From positions 116,345 through 180,344 of the forward strand of contig SZWC01001518.1 in assembly GCA_023375785.1 (NCBI GenBank): a stretch of 64,000 nucleotides of DNA. The letters are read 5' to 3'. The notes beneath the pieces were generated by a model. The model searched no databases. It was given only the letters and a program-made list of their open reading frames with translations, and had not been told where the DNA came from. Made by a program: the position numbers and the translations under genes. This document shows positions 35,182-46,702 of the stretch, in pieces (within the stretch, counting starts at the first letter, position 1; each line of letters begins with the position of its first letter). Source of the DNA: Penium margaritaceum. Taxonomy: Eukaryota; Streptophyta; Zygnematophyceae; Desmidiales; Peniaceae.

Positions 35182-37509
35182 CTGCAGAGGAAACTCCACC
35201 GTCCCCGCCGGAGACGACCGGCAAAGATGTGCAAGCCGCTCTTGCTCGTGCACGCAAGCGTACAGCAAGATGCCTCTCTCTGGGTCCGCAGTGAGTCAAC
35301 TCGAATAGAAGTCCGTTATAGAGTGTGAAAGACAGCGGGCTGCCCATGGCTCCTAAAGGCGCGCTATCAGTACAAGTACGGCAACGTCGCCATAGTTGAG
35401 TATGTGGACGGCCACAAGTGCACCCCCACCACCAAGAAGGGCGATCAGGCACGCCGGGCAGCATGGGTGCTATGCCACATAGAGTAGACGATGAAGAAGA
35501 AGCCCTCAACTGACACAAAGGCGCTGTAGCAGATTGTTGAGGCATACACATGCAAAAAAGTGCACTACCCGGTGGTGTACCAAGCAAAGAAGGAAACCCA
35601 GGAGAAGCTCATGGGGGAGAATACGCTTTCGTGGACGCTCTTTCCAGCCTACGTAGCAGAGGTTAGTACATTTGCTTTCATGTCCTATTTCCTAATGATG
35701 CATACGCTGGCAAAAGACCCTTCGGTTAAAGAACGCTGCACATGCGCTATATGTCTTGCAGTTGAAACGAGTGGGCCTGCAGACCTTCGCGTGCACAGAA
35801 CAGGAAAAGAATGGGCTCTTCCGCCGGGCTTTCGTGATACCCGGGGCTGTCGGGAGGGCTGGAACCATGTGTGTCACCTCATCACCATGGACGCCACTTT
35901 TTTGAAAAATGGGTTCAAACAGGTTCTACTCATTACTCAGTTTTGGGATGCCAACAACCACTCTGTGCTCATGGCGTGGGCGCTATGCATTCAAGAAGAC
36001 AAGGAAAATTGGACATGGTTTGTGTAGCAGCTGTCGCAGGCATATCACATAGCACGAGAGCATGGCACAACCATCATCTCTGATCGTGACGGCGGGCTCC
36101 TTGCTCGTGTAACCCGTGAGATGCCTGGAGCCACGTACGTTGTGCGCAGCACATTCGTGAGAACATGAAGTCCAAAGCCGGTCAGGTGGCCGCGGACCTG
36201 TTCCAATCCTCGTGCATGCCTTCAATGCTAGGGAGTTCAAGTCCATGTAGGAATGACTATCAAGGGCATCGAAGCAAGGTGTGGAGAACATATTTGGTGG
36301 TAGAGCAGAACCGGGCATCTCGATGGACAGGTGGAGTAGAGTGTAGATCCCCGTGGCACGTGGCGGGCACACGACAAGTAATGCGATGGAGTCGTTGAAT
36401 GCCCACATCATAAAACTCCGCCATTTGTACCCCTGTCATTGCTTTTCCCAGCTTTACGTGTGGGTGCAGAAGTTGTTTGCAGGCAGCCGAAAGCAGGCGC
36501 ATGACTGCAAAACCACGCTTGCCCCCTTCGTCAACGGTATGGTGAAAAACTACACGCAGACGGTGAGGGAATACGACATCATCCTGGCGAGACCTCTCTC
36601 TAGGACCATCTTGGGTCCCAAGAGCAAGTCCGGGCGCGAGGTGGATTACAACACAAAGAAGTGCAGCTGTGGCCAGTGGGCTGAGTACGACTATCCATGT
36701 CAACTTGCAGTCAGCCTTCTCCTTGATGCTAGATTCAACCCGGAGATGTGTGTGGACATTCACCTGACAAAAATGGCATGGAAGAGGACCTCCCGCCACC
36801 CCATGCCCGGGTTGAATCTTCGCAAGCTGCAATACATAGAGAAAGAGTGGGGCCCGTCCGGCAAGAAGCGCGGTGCTGGGAGGCCGAAGTCCAAGCGGAG
36901 GGACATGTATGAGCGGCGCAAGAGGGACTGCATCTGCAGCCAGTGCGGGCTGGATGGACATGGGCCTAGGCATTGCACAAACCCTTTTGCCAACGTTTTT
37001 GCAGCTCGTGCCAGACAGCTTGCTATAGGGCACGGGGTGCATGGTGATGGTGGACGAGGCCCTAGACAACCAAGAGAAGGACATTCCGCAAGAGCAGATA
37101 CAGGTGATGAACCTGGGGTGCTACTCTTGACAGGCATGGTGGAAGCATCAGTAGCAACAGCAACAGCAACAGGTGATGACGCAACTAGAGGTGATGTAGC
37201 AGGTGAAGCAGTAGCAGCAACAGTAGCAGGTCATGACGTAGTAGGAAGTGATGCAACGGATGAAGCAAAAGAGCTCGCGGTCTCCTCCCAGGTTGACAAC
37301 CCTGGGAGTCCCGAGGCAGCAGCAAACAACACAATAGAGAATGACCCATCCTCCTCTGAATGGTCAGAGGAGGGCAAGGCCTCAGACTATGTGACGACCG
37401 AGACTGAGGAGCGGGAGTCAAAGGACAGCTCCTCCCCCTCAGACTCTTCTAGGGACGAGGCGCAACTGCGGCGCAAGCGGATGCGCAAAGGTCGTTCTAT
37501 GTGAGAAAG
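35182..37509 (+). pseudogene. MULE transposase, decayed (first copy)
   Basis: A Mutator-family transposase, which would cut and paste MULE DNA in the nucleus. The first exon (about 35,182-35,661) encodes the MuDR-type DNA-binding region with a CPWLL...VDGHKC block. An intron with GT-AG ends lies at 35,662-35,761. The second exon has catalytic Asp at 35,890 (ITMDATFLK), a second Asp at 36,082 (ISDRDGG) and the Glu at 36,389 (TSNAMESLN). A SWIM-like C-x-C-x9-C motif follows, but its final His is replaced by Leu. A CX2CX4HX4C zinc knuckle lies near 36,931-36,978, and a Ser/Glu-rich tail ends at TGA 37,502. In-frame TAG codons at 35,485, 35,527 and 36,025 and frameshifts near 35,850, 36,135 and 36,200-36,340 show it is dead. 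Confidence 0.85.
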
Positions 37510-37610
37510 GTAATTTTTTTTTCCATGCAGTGTTGTCATGTCCATTTGTGCACATGTGTTCACTTGTTTTCCCTTAACTGCTCCATGTTTTGTTTATGAT
37601 TTGTGTGCAG

Positions 37611-37961
37611 GTGAGGCAGATCCATGTCCTACTGAAGACGGTGTTCAAGCGGCAACCGAGGCATAAATTGCACCGGCACAGAGTCAGATCACATGAGGCC
37701 CATGACACGGGTTGTGTAGTGAAGGCTGCAGATGTCATGTGTTGCAACATGGCCAATCTAAACCTAGGGAATACAGAGCTAGAAGAGGCCAGATATGAAG
37801 TGCACACTTGCACGAGCGAGTGTGCATCTCCCTTTGGGGAAGACTTTCATGATGCATTCCAAGAGTTCAATGAAGGGCCAGAGTGTCTTGCATGTGAGGT
37901 CATTTGCTTTGTGCACGGCCTACCCGTGTACTTTCAAGTGCGGATTAGTACATGTGAATAA
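37611..37961 (+). pseudogene. Cys-rich downstream exon of the first MULE
   Basis: It follows a GT-AG intron at 37,510-37,610, which starts eight bases after the apparent transposase stop. The reading ends in a Cys-rich block with CASPFGEDFHDAF and ECLACEVICFVHGLP. The second MULE has a counterpart at 50,057-50,467 (CDIPFHEEEKDVF and LCPACEIMSWVYSLPP), so the sequence was under protein-level constraint. It may be a C-terminal part joined by alternative splicing, or a separate small protein. I recognise no known domain. Confidence 0.5.
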
Positions 37962-38464
37962 GCCCCTCTGTTTTACTGGCCATGATTATGATAACCTTAG
38001 TTTCTATATCATCCATTTCTCATCTCTCTGTTGTTCTTGTTACTTCATCTTAGTAATGGTACGAGAATGAAGTTTAGTCATTAATACATGATCATTGTGT
38101 TTTCTGTTTGAGTGATCAGCTGCCACTACAACTTGCAATACAGTTTCCTGTAAGCTCGGTACATTTGTTTATGCACCATGCAGACACGAGTCTTAAAGGA
38201 TATCCATGTCTGGATACTACATGTGGCATACGACAAGCCACAAAGAAAGCAAACTCACACTTGCTTTGTGATTGTACGTGTTCGATACACGTGTGTAGAT
38301 AGCACTATAGCAGTTGAGAGTACAGGTACTACGATGGTTGTGATGAGTGTGGAGGGAAACAAATCCGGTGAATGTAGATGTTCATGAAGGTTTCACTGAC
38401 CTCATATGACAATACTTGGAAAGAAAACAAACCCACTAACACATCATTCAGTGAAAATAAGCAT

Positions 38465-38800
38465 TAGTGGACACATCATGGATGAAGTTGTGGCTAAAAC
38501 TTACACATGCCCACCACCTGCCATAGTAAGAGGTGGAAGGATAGGAATGTTGTAGACACATCATGAATAGATTCGTGGAGAAATATTTCACCTTCCCATT
38601 GCTTGCCACGCTAAGGGCGAGAAGGATAATAATGTAATGGATACAACATGAATGAATTTGTGGATAAATGTTACACATGCCCACTATCTGCCACACTAAG
38701 GACTGGAATCATAGGAAACTAGTGGACACATCATGAAGAACTTTGTGGATAAATATTACACATATCCACTATCTGCTACACTAAGGGCCGGAAGGCTCTT
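38465..38800. repeat. Four tandem copies of an 85-base unit
   Basis: Units start near 38,465, 38,551, 38,635 and 38,720. Each carries ACATCATGAA near its start and CACTATCTGCCACACTAAGG or a close variant near its end. The last unit overlaps the 3' end of the convergent minus-strand coding block. Confidence 0.85.
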
Positions 38801-39101
38801 TGTACAGCCAAGGCTCCCACGGATCAGGAGTGTTAGACGGACGCGGAGATGGCACACGCTTGCCCAAGATCCAAACCATGGTCTCCGGTTGACGAGGTGT
38901 GGATGTCCATGATGGTATCCCATTCTGCGTCACCCAGTCCTCCAACTCTGCCTTTATGATGGCCCATGCAGCTGCGGCTTCTTGCGGATGCAACATGGCT
39001 GATGTCTGCAGGGTATCCTTGCCACCCCACGCACCGTCTTGGTTCCATCGCCGCGGCCCATTGGGAACCTCACTCATACCGTCATTGGTAGCCATGTTCA
39101 C
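38781..39101 (-). CDS. Convergent second gene of the first MULE, function unknown
   Basis: An open minus-strand frame of up to 106 residues, or about 104 from the second Met; the true start is unsure and it may be a last exon. It runs toward the transposase gene from downstream. The C-terminal half has a Trp/Pro-rich signature W-x2-G-x-R-x-PSPRP-x6-WEPW preceded by an IIKAELEDW helix. The second MULE carries the same signature in the same place and strand (51,105-51,320), while the surrounding DNA has diverged, which argues for a real protein. The layout recalls the convergent mudrA and mudrB genes of maize MuDR, but I see no sequence reason to equate it with MURB. Function unknown; uninterrupted over this block. 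Confidence 0.6.
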   Translation of the reverse strand: MNMATNDGMSEVPNGPRRWNQDGAWGGKDTLQTSAMLHPQEAAAAWAIIKAELEDWVTQNGIPSWTSTPRQPETMVWILGKRVPSPRPSNTPDPWEPWLYKEPSGP

Positions 39102-39762
39102 AAGTTGGAGTAGCTGCAGCTATAGCGGTGCAATAGACGTCAACGTCCACATTCAATGTGTCGCACGGCGTTCACTCGGAGAGGTGTTTGCATTGCGTAC
39201 CCCACTGTTGAACCTGTGAATTACATAGAAACGATCAGTTTGGCATGCTTTTGCGTCACGTCTAAGTGGCAATATTTGACAAGGCACACCACGCGCAGCA
39301 ATCCATGTGGACCAGTTGCCAGTGTTTGCATACGAACCCACTCGTGAACGATGGATTGTGGGAAAACGTGGGCAGACTGAAATTTGACTCCGGTCAGGTG
39401 TTCAACGTAGGAAATTTTGATTCAACAATGGTTTTAGCGGTTGACATCGCAAAATTTACGTGCACACAACATTTGCATGGGATGGAAGGTGCTCCATAGA
39501 TGCAAATGAGTGACGCTCAATCATTGGACAATAAAGTTATCTACCACGCTGTCCTTGCAGGACGAGCCAAGAATGTGTTGACATGGTGTGCCCCTTGCCA
39601 TGAGTGTTGTTGATCGTACTCCCTGGTTCGACCACTGAGGATTAGTCGAATATCTGATCTGACTTTAGATTTAGATTCCTTGGATTTTTCCATGCAGGAT
39701 CGAGCTTTGAATCGCTCGATTTGAGTGAGTATTAAAAAAGTTAGCCCAGCCCAAAAATCGGG

Positions 39763-40523
39763 TGTTGGGTGGGTGGAATCTGGTACCCGCCATGGGTGGC
39801 GGGATAATCCACCGCCAGGGATCCGAGTTCTATCCTAATGGCCTCCAAATGCACAAGGGGCATGAATGAGGTAACCATAAGGACCTCCTTGACCAGGATG
39901 AACTTCTCCTTGACTTCTGGGAGAGGAAAGGCGCTTCGACGGGTCATCGTCTAAGCGCCTCCCGTTNNNNNNNNNNNNNNNNNNNNNNNNNNNNNNNNNN
40001 NNNNNNNNNNNNNNNNNNNNNNNNNNNNNNNNNNNNNNNCCCAAAAATCGGGTGTTGGGTGGGTGGAATCTGGTACCCGCCATGGGTGGCGGGATAATCC
40101 ACCGCCAGGGATCCGAGTTCTATCCTAATGGCCTCCAAATGCACAAGGGGCATGAATGAGGTAACCATAAGGACCTCCTTGACCAGGATGAACTTCTCCT
40201 TGACTTCTGGGAGAGGAAAGGCGCTTCGACGGGTCATCGTCTAAGCGCCTCCCGTTGCCTAGAGTGCAAGGCCAGGTGGACGGCTCCACAAAGGGTTACT
40301 TCGACGGCCGTGACAGGGGCTCTACTGCTCCGTTTTGGGCATGCTTGGATGCGTTGGAAAGCTTAGACCACAGGCTATAAGGATCTGATGTAATCTCACT
40401 ATGCTAAGGAACAAAAACGTATTTCTATTCAGATCTACTGAATGCGACGTGTTCTGCCCACTCACATCCGTGATCCTTGTGCTCCACACTCTTCACCATT
40501 GGTGTCCATTGGCTGCCCAAACA
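39763..40523 (+). repeat. Probable 5' LTR of the copia element, with assembly gap
   Basis: Starts TGTTGGGTGGG and ends CCCAAACA. A transcript-start-like region near 40,400 has the AT-rich make-up of a copia R/U5. A TGGTAGCG primer-like sequence begins two bases later at 40,525; it shares only the first bases with the tRNA-Met site. The true length is unknown because of the N run and the duplicated flanks. Confidence 0.55.
39967..40039. other. Assembly gap (73 N) with duplicated flanks
   Basis: The 217 bases before the gap (39,750-39,966) and the 217 bases after it (40,040-40,256) look identical. This is best read as two overlapping contig ends left unmerged, not as a tandem duplication. Confidence 0.93.
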
Positions 40524-40656
40524 CTGGTAGCGTGCTCCAGTGAGAGCTAGGCATCCTTGAGGGTGCCTCCACACCCACTAGAGCCAACAAAGGGTTATGG
40601 ACCCACGTGCCTAGAAGGACCCTAGCTCCTCATCTTTCACGCTACCGCCGCGTGCC

Positions 40657-41500
40657 ATGGCAACGACCGAGCAAGAGAGCATCGGTGCCGTCTCCAAGTT
40701 TGATGGGAACGGCTTCCCTTTGTGTAGGTGGCAGTTTGAGGTCTACCTCGATGACAAGGGTCTGCTTGAGCTGGTCAACAGTGAAGAGACCGCACCTCCG
40801 GATACCGCGATGCCGGAGGAAGTGGAAAACTACAAGAAGCGCAACAAGAAGGCGCTTGCATTGTTGGTGTTAGTGCTAGCTCCGCCGCAACGCGCCCTGA
40901 TTCAAGGATGCACGGAGGCTGCGGAGGCCTGGAAGAAACTCTGCACCATCTACCAGTCCACCAACCTTGCTAACCAGCTCTTCGTCTTCAAGAGGATCGT
41001 CACCCTCTGAGCCAACGAAGGCGATGACATCATGGAGATTCTGCAGCAGATTGAGTCCCTCACTGCCGAGTGCATAGCCACCGGATGGAAGGTCGACCCT
41101 CAGCTGCAAGCCATGATCCTCCTCCTGGCCTTGCCAGACAGTTGGAGTCCCATGATCACTGTCGTAGGCTGCTGGTCCACCGATGAGCTGAAGTACCCGA
41201 AGGTGGCTGAGTACGTCCGTAATGAATGGATGAGGCGTGGTGGGAGAGAGAGTGGGGCAACATTAAGTTCCGCCTATGCCGTCCGCCCTCAAGGTGGAGG
41301 GGGAGGCAAGAAGGGGAAGGGTGCCAAGCAGGACACCAAGAAAGGTGACAACAAGGGGGAGTGCTACAATTGTGGCAAACAGGGCCACTACGCACGCGAT
41401 TGCCCCAACAAGAAGTCGGACCAGCCCAGGAAGAGTGGGAAGAAGGACATCCAAGCCATGATGGCCAGGGAATCTACCGACTTGACATATCTGGAAGTCA
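40657..41500 (+). pseudogene. Copia gag region
   Basis: Starts at an ATG with a KFDGNGFPLCRWQFEVYL block, the N-terminal gag motif of copia elements (family form: F-x-G-x-NY-x2-W). It passes through the conserved helices to a Gly/Lys-rich linker and a CX2CX4HX4C zinc knuckle at 41,362-41,404 (CYNCGKQGHYARDC). Gag would form the particle and bind the RNA. Fossil; not whole. Confidence 0.88.
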
Positions 41501-42590
41501 CGGTGATCGACTCCGGATCAGGCCGCCACACACAATGCAACCGGGTGGCGTTCATCACCTACGGTGCCACCGAGCGGTGCATGACAGTGGCCAACGGTAA
41601 AACAGAGTTGGCTGCGGGCGAAGGCAATATTCGTATTGAGTCCGTGGTGAACGGGAAAGTCATTCTGTGCACCATCTACGACGTGCTCCACATGCCCAAC
41701 TTTGGGGCAAATATGCTGTCAGTGAGCCGCCTTACCGACAAGGGGCTCGAGGTACTCTTCAACAAGAAGGAGGCCATCATCCAGAAGGAGGGGGATGGCG
41801 AGGTGATTGCACGCGGCAAGAGGGAGGAGGACCTGTACCTTCTTCGTACCAAGGTTCTTACTGATGCAGTGAGGAATGTCGCCGTCAACCTCGTGACGAA
41901 GGATGAAGGAAATCTGGACTTATGGCACCGCCGCCTATGTCACATCGCTCCCTCAACTGTGAGGGACATGGTGAAGAAGGAAGTGGTGCGGGGCCTTGAG
42001 GTCAAGGGCCTAGATGCACCTAAGAATGCTGTGTGCGAGCCATGCAAGGTGGGCAAGGCGATACGGCAGCCGTTTGATGGCAAAGGGACGCTTACATCGG
42101 CGAAGTTGGAGGTGGTGCACAAGGATGTGTGTGGACCGTTTGAGCCCTCCATTGGTGGGGCGCGCTACTTCGTCACCTTCGTCGACGACCACGGCCGCAA
42201 GCTCTGCCTCTACATCATCAAGAGGAAGAGCAATATCCTGTCGTGCATGTAGGAATTCGTGGCGGCTGTGGAGCGACAAACGGAGTTGAAGGTGAAGGCG
42301 TTCCGGAGCAACAACAGTGGCGAGTACGAGGGTTGCTCAGCATGGATGAAGAGCAAGGGGATCTCGTGGCAGAAAACTACGCCACACTCGCCGCAGAACG
42401 GCGTCGCCGAGAGGGCGAACCGTACCATCCTCAACATGGTCCGGTCCATGTTGAGCGATACCGCTCGCGCAGCGGTACTGGGGCGAGGCGGCACGGACAA
42501 CGGCGTACATCATGAACCTGACACCGACGAAGCCACTAAAAGATGCAGAGTCCAAGGTGTGAAAGACGCCACAAGAAGTGTGGAGTGAGA
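41501..42590 (+). pseudogene. Copia protease and integrase region
   Basis: A DSGSGRH motif near 41,510 marks the aspartic protease. A LPNFGANMLSVSRL-type block follows near 41,695, then the GAG-pre-integrase block LDLWHRRLCH near 41,917 with its C-x2-C partner, the integrase core (VCGPFEP, YFVTFVDDH), and the SPQNGVAERANRT block near 42,390. Order and spacing are those of Ty1/copia pol. Fossil; broken in a few places. Confidence 0.9.
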
Positions 42591-42760
42591 GGAAGCCAGC
42601 TGTGGCACACCTCCGCACGTTTGGTTGTGTTGCACATGCTGTTGTGCAGGAACGGGAGGGGCGGGGCAAGCTGGACCCGCGGAATCGCCGATGCATCTTC
42701 GTCGGGTACGAGAGCGGGAGCAAGGCGTACCGACTCTTCGACCCGCGGAGGCAGTAGATC

Positions 42761-43811
42761 GTGAAGAGTCACAACGTCACGTTTGACGAGGACAGCCGTT
42801 GGACGGACAAGGACGCGGGTCTCTCCAAGCGGGGGGAGTGCCTGCCACTCCTCGAGGGAGAGATGCCGGAGGACGCAAAAGAGGGTGACGTCCCATCGGC
42901 TCCAGCCGGCGAGAACCATCCGGACAATGTTGGAGCGGCTGATTTACATTCAGCCGAGTCGGACGATGAGTCCGAAGCGCCGGCAGCAGTGGAGCTGAAC
43001 GAGGAGGTGGGGAGTGAGCCCGCATCTCCACGGTCCCCGCGAGAGGGGGAACAGGCCAGCGGTGCGAGTGGCACCGCGAGAGGGCAGCAGCAGCCTCAAC
43101 AGCCCCGAAGAAGCGGACGCGAAAGGAGGACGGCAAAGCAGTACGATGCCGCGCAGGGCACCTGGACTGGGTTTGCTCGAGCGTTCATTACGCAAGAGGA
43201 TCCCGAGACCGTCAAGGAGGCGTTGCAGCAGAAGGATGGGGCTGAGTGGGAGGGAGCCATAAAATCTGAGCTCGCCTCCCACGAAGAGAATGGCACTTGG
43301 CAGCTGATTGACAGACCGGAGGGCGCAAAAATCATCGGCTCCAAGTGGATCTTCAAGAAGAAGCTCACCAAGGAGGGGAAGGTGGAACAGTACAAGGCGC
43401 GGCTGGTGGCAAAGGGGTACGCCCAACTGAAGGGCGAACACTACGATAAAACCTTTGCACCGGTGGCGAAGTTCGCCTCCATCCGCTCCATCCTCTCGGT
43501 GGCGGCAGCACGGGACTACGAAGTCCATCAAATGGATGTAAAAACCGCATTCCTCAACGGCGACCTGGAAAAGGAGGTCTACATGGAGGTGCCGGAAGGG
43601 GTGGACGCGCCGCCAGGGAAGGTGTGCCGGCTTCGCAAGGCGCTCTACGGGCTGAAGCAAGCACCACTCATGTGGTACCTGAAAATGGACGGCTTCATGG
43701 CCGAGCTTGGCTTCACGCGCTGCGAGGCGGATCACAGAGTGTACGTGCGAAAGCAGCCGGGGTTGTACCAGATTGTGGTCCTCTACGTGGATGACCTCAT
43801 CCTCGTGTCAT
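42761..43811 (+). pseudogene. Copia reverse transcriptase, truncated
   Basis: A Ser/Pro/Glu-rich linker (to about 43,250) is followed by the copia reverse transcriptase: KWIFKKKL, YKARLVAKGYAQ, MDVKTAFLNGDL, the YGLKQAP block and the catalytic YVDD. The reading leaves the family pattern just after YVDD, where the element itself ends. The enzyme would copy the element RNA into DNA. Fossil. Confidence 0.92.
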
Positions 43812-44130
43812 TGAAATGTTCCCCATACAAGTCTTTTCTCGGTGGACATCCGGATTATTAGTTTTGAATAGTGGCCCACATAAGTATTTTTTGCTCTTGG
43901 TGGACGTCATACCGTAGTGATCTTTAAAATGTTTTGGGCGACATAGCTCGGATACCTGCACCGCACTCACTTTTAAGCTGGCATACCTACGGGTCGAAAA
44001 TTTGGCATAACATACCCATGAATAATATGTTTGCTCACGGCGTACCCAGACCTTTAAAATTAGTGACGGCATACGGGTATGCCGTTCCTTTTTTAGAACG
44101 ATGGGTATGCCGTCTTTAAATTTGAGTTAG
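43812..44130. repeat. Array of a GGTATGCCG / CATACC motif, left arm
   Basis: Irregular units of about 25-45 bases, each with a core like GGCATACC or GGTATGCCG followed by a TTTAAA-type spacer. The cores are near 43,905, 43,955, 43,978, 44,005, 44,038, 44,063 and 44,103. The array starts where the copia element stops. Related units in the opposite orientation lie at 45,190-45,310 and 51,890-52,070. Confidence 0.65.
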
Positions 44131-45179
44131 GTTCCTATTTATTAAAAATAAGGTCTGCTTAATCGGACAATGTGATGTTATCTTTACAAAATTAGTTTCT
44201 TCGAAGTGTGTCGGATTGGAGTCGTTCACTGATAATGAACATATTTATCTAATAAAGTTCACAAATGCGAACACCTACGAGTTCTGAGAGTCAAAATGCG
44301 AGGGCTTAGTGTTATTCGCGTGCTCGAACAAAAAACAAATATACGCTCACATAACGGATGCCACACGGACGTAAGTCATTGTGCGCACAATGGTTGTGAG
44401 CACCATGACGAATGGCGACTCCCACATACTTGCCTATTTGTCCTGTAGTACATATGACAAGATGCGCTGTACTGTTGTCTTATTTTGAATGAACTCGGGT
44501 CTCGTTTGGGTCCACAATATCTTCTCTTGCTTTTTCATAATTCATATGATCTCATGTTTATGTCGCACCGAGAAGAATAATTCTTAAGTAAGTGAAAAAA
44601 ATCTTGAGACGTTAGATCTGGGGATCGGACGGTAGTCAAGTCTTACAACGATATCCTTATGGCCATAGATAAACATGTCGAACATTGTGGAAAGCACATT
44701 ATCCGCGTCTTAAAAAGGAAAACTTGAAGTGAGGCAAATTAGAAAAACTAGACACAAAATTATCTCTTTCAAATGGTTGGCCTCTGCCGCACGTTCGATC
44801 GACGGATCGAATGGCATTGAACCGGCGGCATTTTGAAGTTATTTTTCTCAAGCTTTGCGCGACAGACAACGTTTGAGAAAAACTGGTCTCTCTTCCAGCT
44901 TACCGGCATGCGATGCAGTTCCTTAATGCGCACAACCGTCACACGGTGTGCACATTGGGAGGGCGCATGCTCGACAACCACCCCTCCCCCAACCCCCCTT
45001 CCCCCCCTCCCTCCCCCGGGTTCTCTCGACCGCATCCATCACACACTGTGCGATGGGCGCAGTCGGCCCATATTTGGGGGGTGGATACCCCCACGGTTTT
45101 TGGCGAGTACAACAGAATGACGCGAACACATCGTCGATGTTACAATCTAGGGTCATGTTCTTTTAATCGATAATATTTG

Positions 45180-45965
45180 CCTAATTTGAATGTGGGTATC
45201 CCGTCATTAAAATAAAACCTCATGGTATGGCGTTAAATAACAGCGGACACGGGTATGCCGTTCTTAATATGGCGGACACTGGATACGCGGTTACAAAATG
45301 AAAGTGGTCTGGGTCTCCGATGTCTTTTTCAGCATGTGCTTGCATGACAACATAAAATTTGGACATGGTGGGTATCTAGTCGCTCCGTCCAATTTTATTT
45401 TTAGGGCAAAAAAGCCAGGATATCCATGATCCCGAATCGCGGACCCTCCCATATCCACGGGTGGAAATTTATGTTCCCCATATCCATCACTTAAAAAAAA
45501 AAGCCCCATATCCGCAGAGGTCGTGGTTAAACACGCCATGTCCACATCGGAGGTACCCTAGTGCTTTATGATTTCGTCAGTTTCAATAATTTACAACCTG
45601 TAATCAAAGTTCGTTTCTGAAAATATTTATTTTTATGTATTTTATTAAAACGAAATTACACCATGATGTTGTCAAAATTCGTTTTTTCCCACTCATATGG
45701 CCCTGAATCCCACTCAAAAAATGGCTTAATACATGAAAATTTGTATCTCTTGGAGCAAACATCACAGACAAACAGAAAACAATTATTAAAATGTATTTAT
45801 TTTAGAGGAAATAAAAATCAACTTGTAACCTAAATAAGGCACATTTCGTCACCCACAAAAAATTAATAACGAAATCATAAAGCAGTAGGGTAATTACTAC
45901 GCCATACCGGTATGGCATAGTTTTTGTGAAGAAGTGGACATGGGGTTATTAATATTTCATTAAAT
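45180..45965. repeat. Further inverted motif arrays around the MITE
   Basis: At 45,190-45,310 units read GGTATGGCG or GGTATGCCG with ATTAAA-type spacers. At 45,360-45,550 related units read CCCATATCCA and GCCATGTCCAC in the other orientation. After the MITE, 45,898-45,960 has CGCCATACCGGTATGGC, a palindrome, and GTGGACATGGGGTTATTAA. The motif family is the same as at the right edge of the second MULE (51,900-52,070), suggesting subterminal repeats of one element family. Confidence 0.6.
45556..45890. mobile_element. MITE with 22-base inverted ends and TA duplication
   Basis: 335 bases of AT-rich, non-coding DNA with terminal inverted repeats: left CCCTAGTGCTTTATGATTTC (45,556 on) and right the complement of CCCTACTGCTTTATGATTTC (to 45,890), 22 bases with one mismatch. 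A TA dinucleotide flanks both ends (45,554-45,555 and 45,891-45,892). TA duplications and short inverted ends fit a Tc1/mariner-type (Stowaway-like) MITE; PIF/Harbinger is the alternative if the duplication is really three bases. It sits inside the motif array and so is younger than it. Confidence 0.9.
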
Positions 45966-46702
45966 ATATGGAAATCGTCATATGTAAAATTTGACTGTCC
46001 GTTGTTGGAGAACGGCCGGTGTTGGCAGAACGCATTATATTTCAAGTGAAATGAAAGCGTCCAATAGTTTTGTCGGCAATGTGTAATATTCAAGCGTCCC
46101 AACCGAACGGCAATTGTATTACGGGGGGATGCATGTACAAAGTCGTCGGACTCTCAGTTCTTGTGACCGATATTCATTGTGGACAGATGGTTTTGAAACG
46201 AAAGCCGTCCTTAACAACCAAAAACAACAGGACAGTTTGTCGTCACGCTGCCTGTCACTGTCAGCATCCGCCAGCCTATCAGCCTTGTCCGATGTCTTCC
46301 GTCCAACGTTCACAATGTCGTCGCTTGCGCGACGTTTGATGTGCCAACTCGTGGAGTCGCATGAGTAGTGCGCATGTACGAGGCCCTCACGAGACGATCA
46401 CTCCCCACGAACACGTGCCACTATGTCTATTTTGTGTAGCATGCAAACGTCATGTCAACAGCCGGAGGGAGGCCCATCGCCTTCCGGTATCCTGTCCAGG
46501 GTTTCCTGGGCTCCCGCATTGGACCCTGCTCTCGACCGCTGTCCAGGGTAGGATCCAATGCCCCGTCATGCTTGTGACACACGCACCACACTACGCTACC
46601 GCGCGCCATGGACCTGGACGTCGACGCCTCTGAGCCCGGTGAGGGTGGGTATCTAGTCTATTTACGTCCAATTTTACATGTGTTGTATCCATTTCATCGA
46701 AG

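Larger units (their letters stand above)
34300..39350 (+). mobile_element. Mutator-like element (MULE), first copy
   Basis: The region holds a decayed MULE transposase on the plus strand, a Cys-rich downstream exon, and a second coding block on the minus strand converging from downstream. The limits are approximate because terminal inverted repeats and target duplications could not be fixed. Homologous parts in the same order and orientation occur in the second MULE at 46.0-52.1 kb, which supports the element as a unit. Confidence 0.7.
39763..43811 (+). mobile_element. Ty1/copia element, truncated at its 3' end
   Basis: A plus-strand Ty1/copia element with a 5' LTR, gag with zinc knuckle, protease, integrase and reverse transcriptase in the copia order (integrase before reverse transcriptase). 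The 3' part (end of reverse transcriptase, RNase H, 3' LTR) is absent; at about 43,811 the sequence passes into the GGTATGCCG motif array. About four breaks are visible in the coding part, so it is a rather well preserved fossil. Codon-level similarity to the family is high and GC content is above that of its neighbours. Age cannot be judged from LTRs because only one remains. Confidence 0.9.

Noticed and set aside
44990-45030. Polycytosine-rich stretch as a promoter or G-quadruplex control site
   Set aside because: A single C-rich run without a neighbouring gene or other promoter element.
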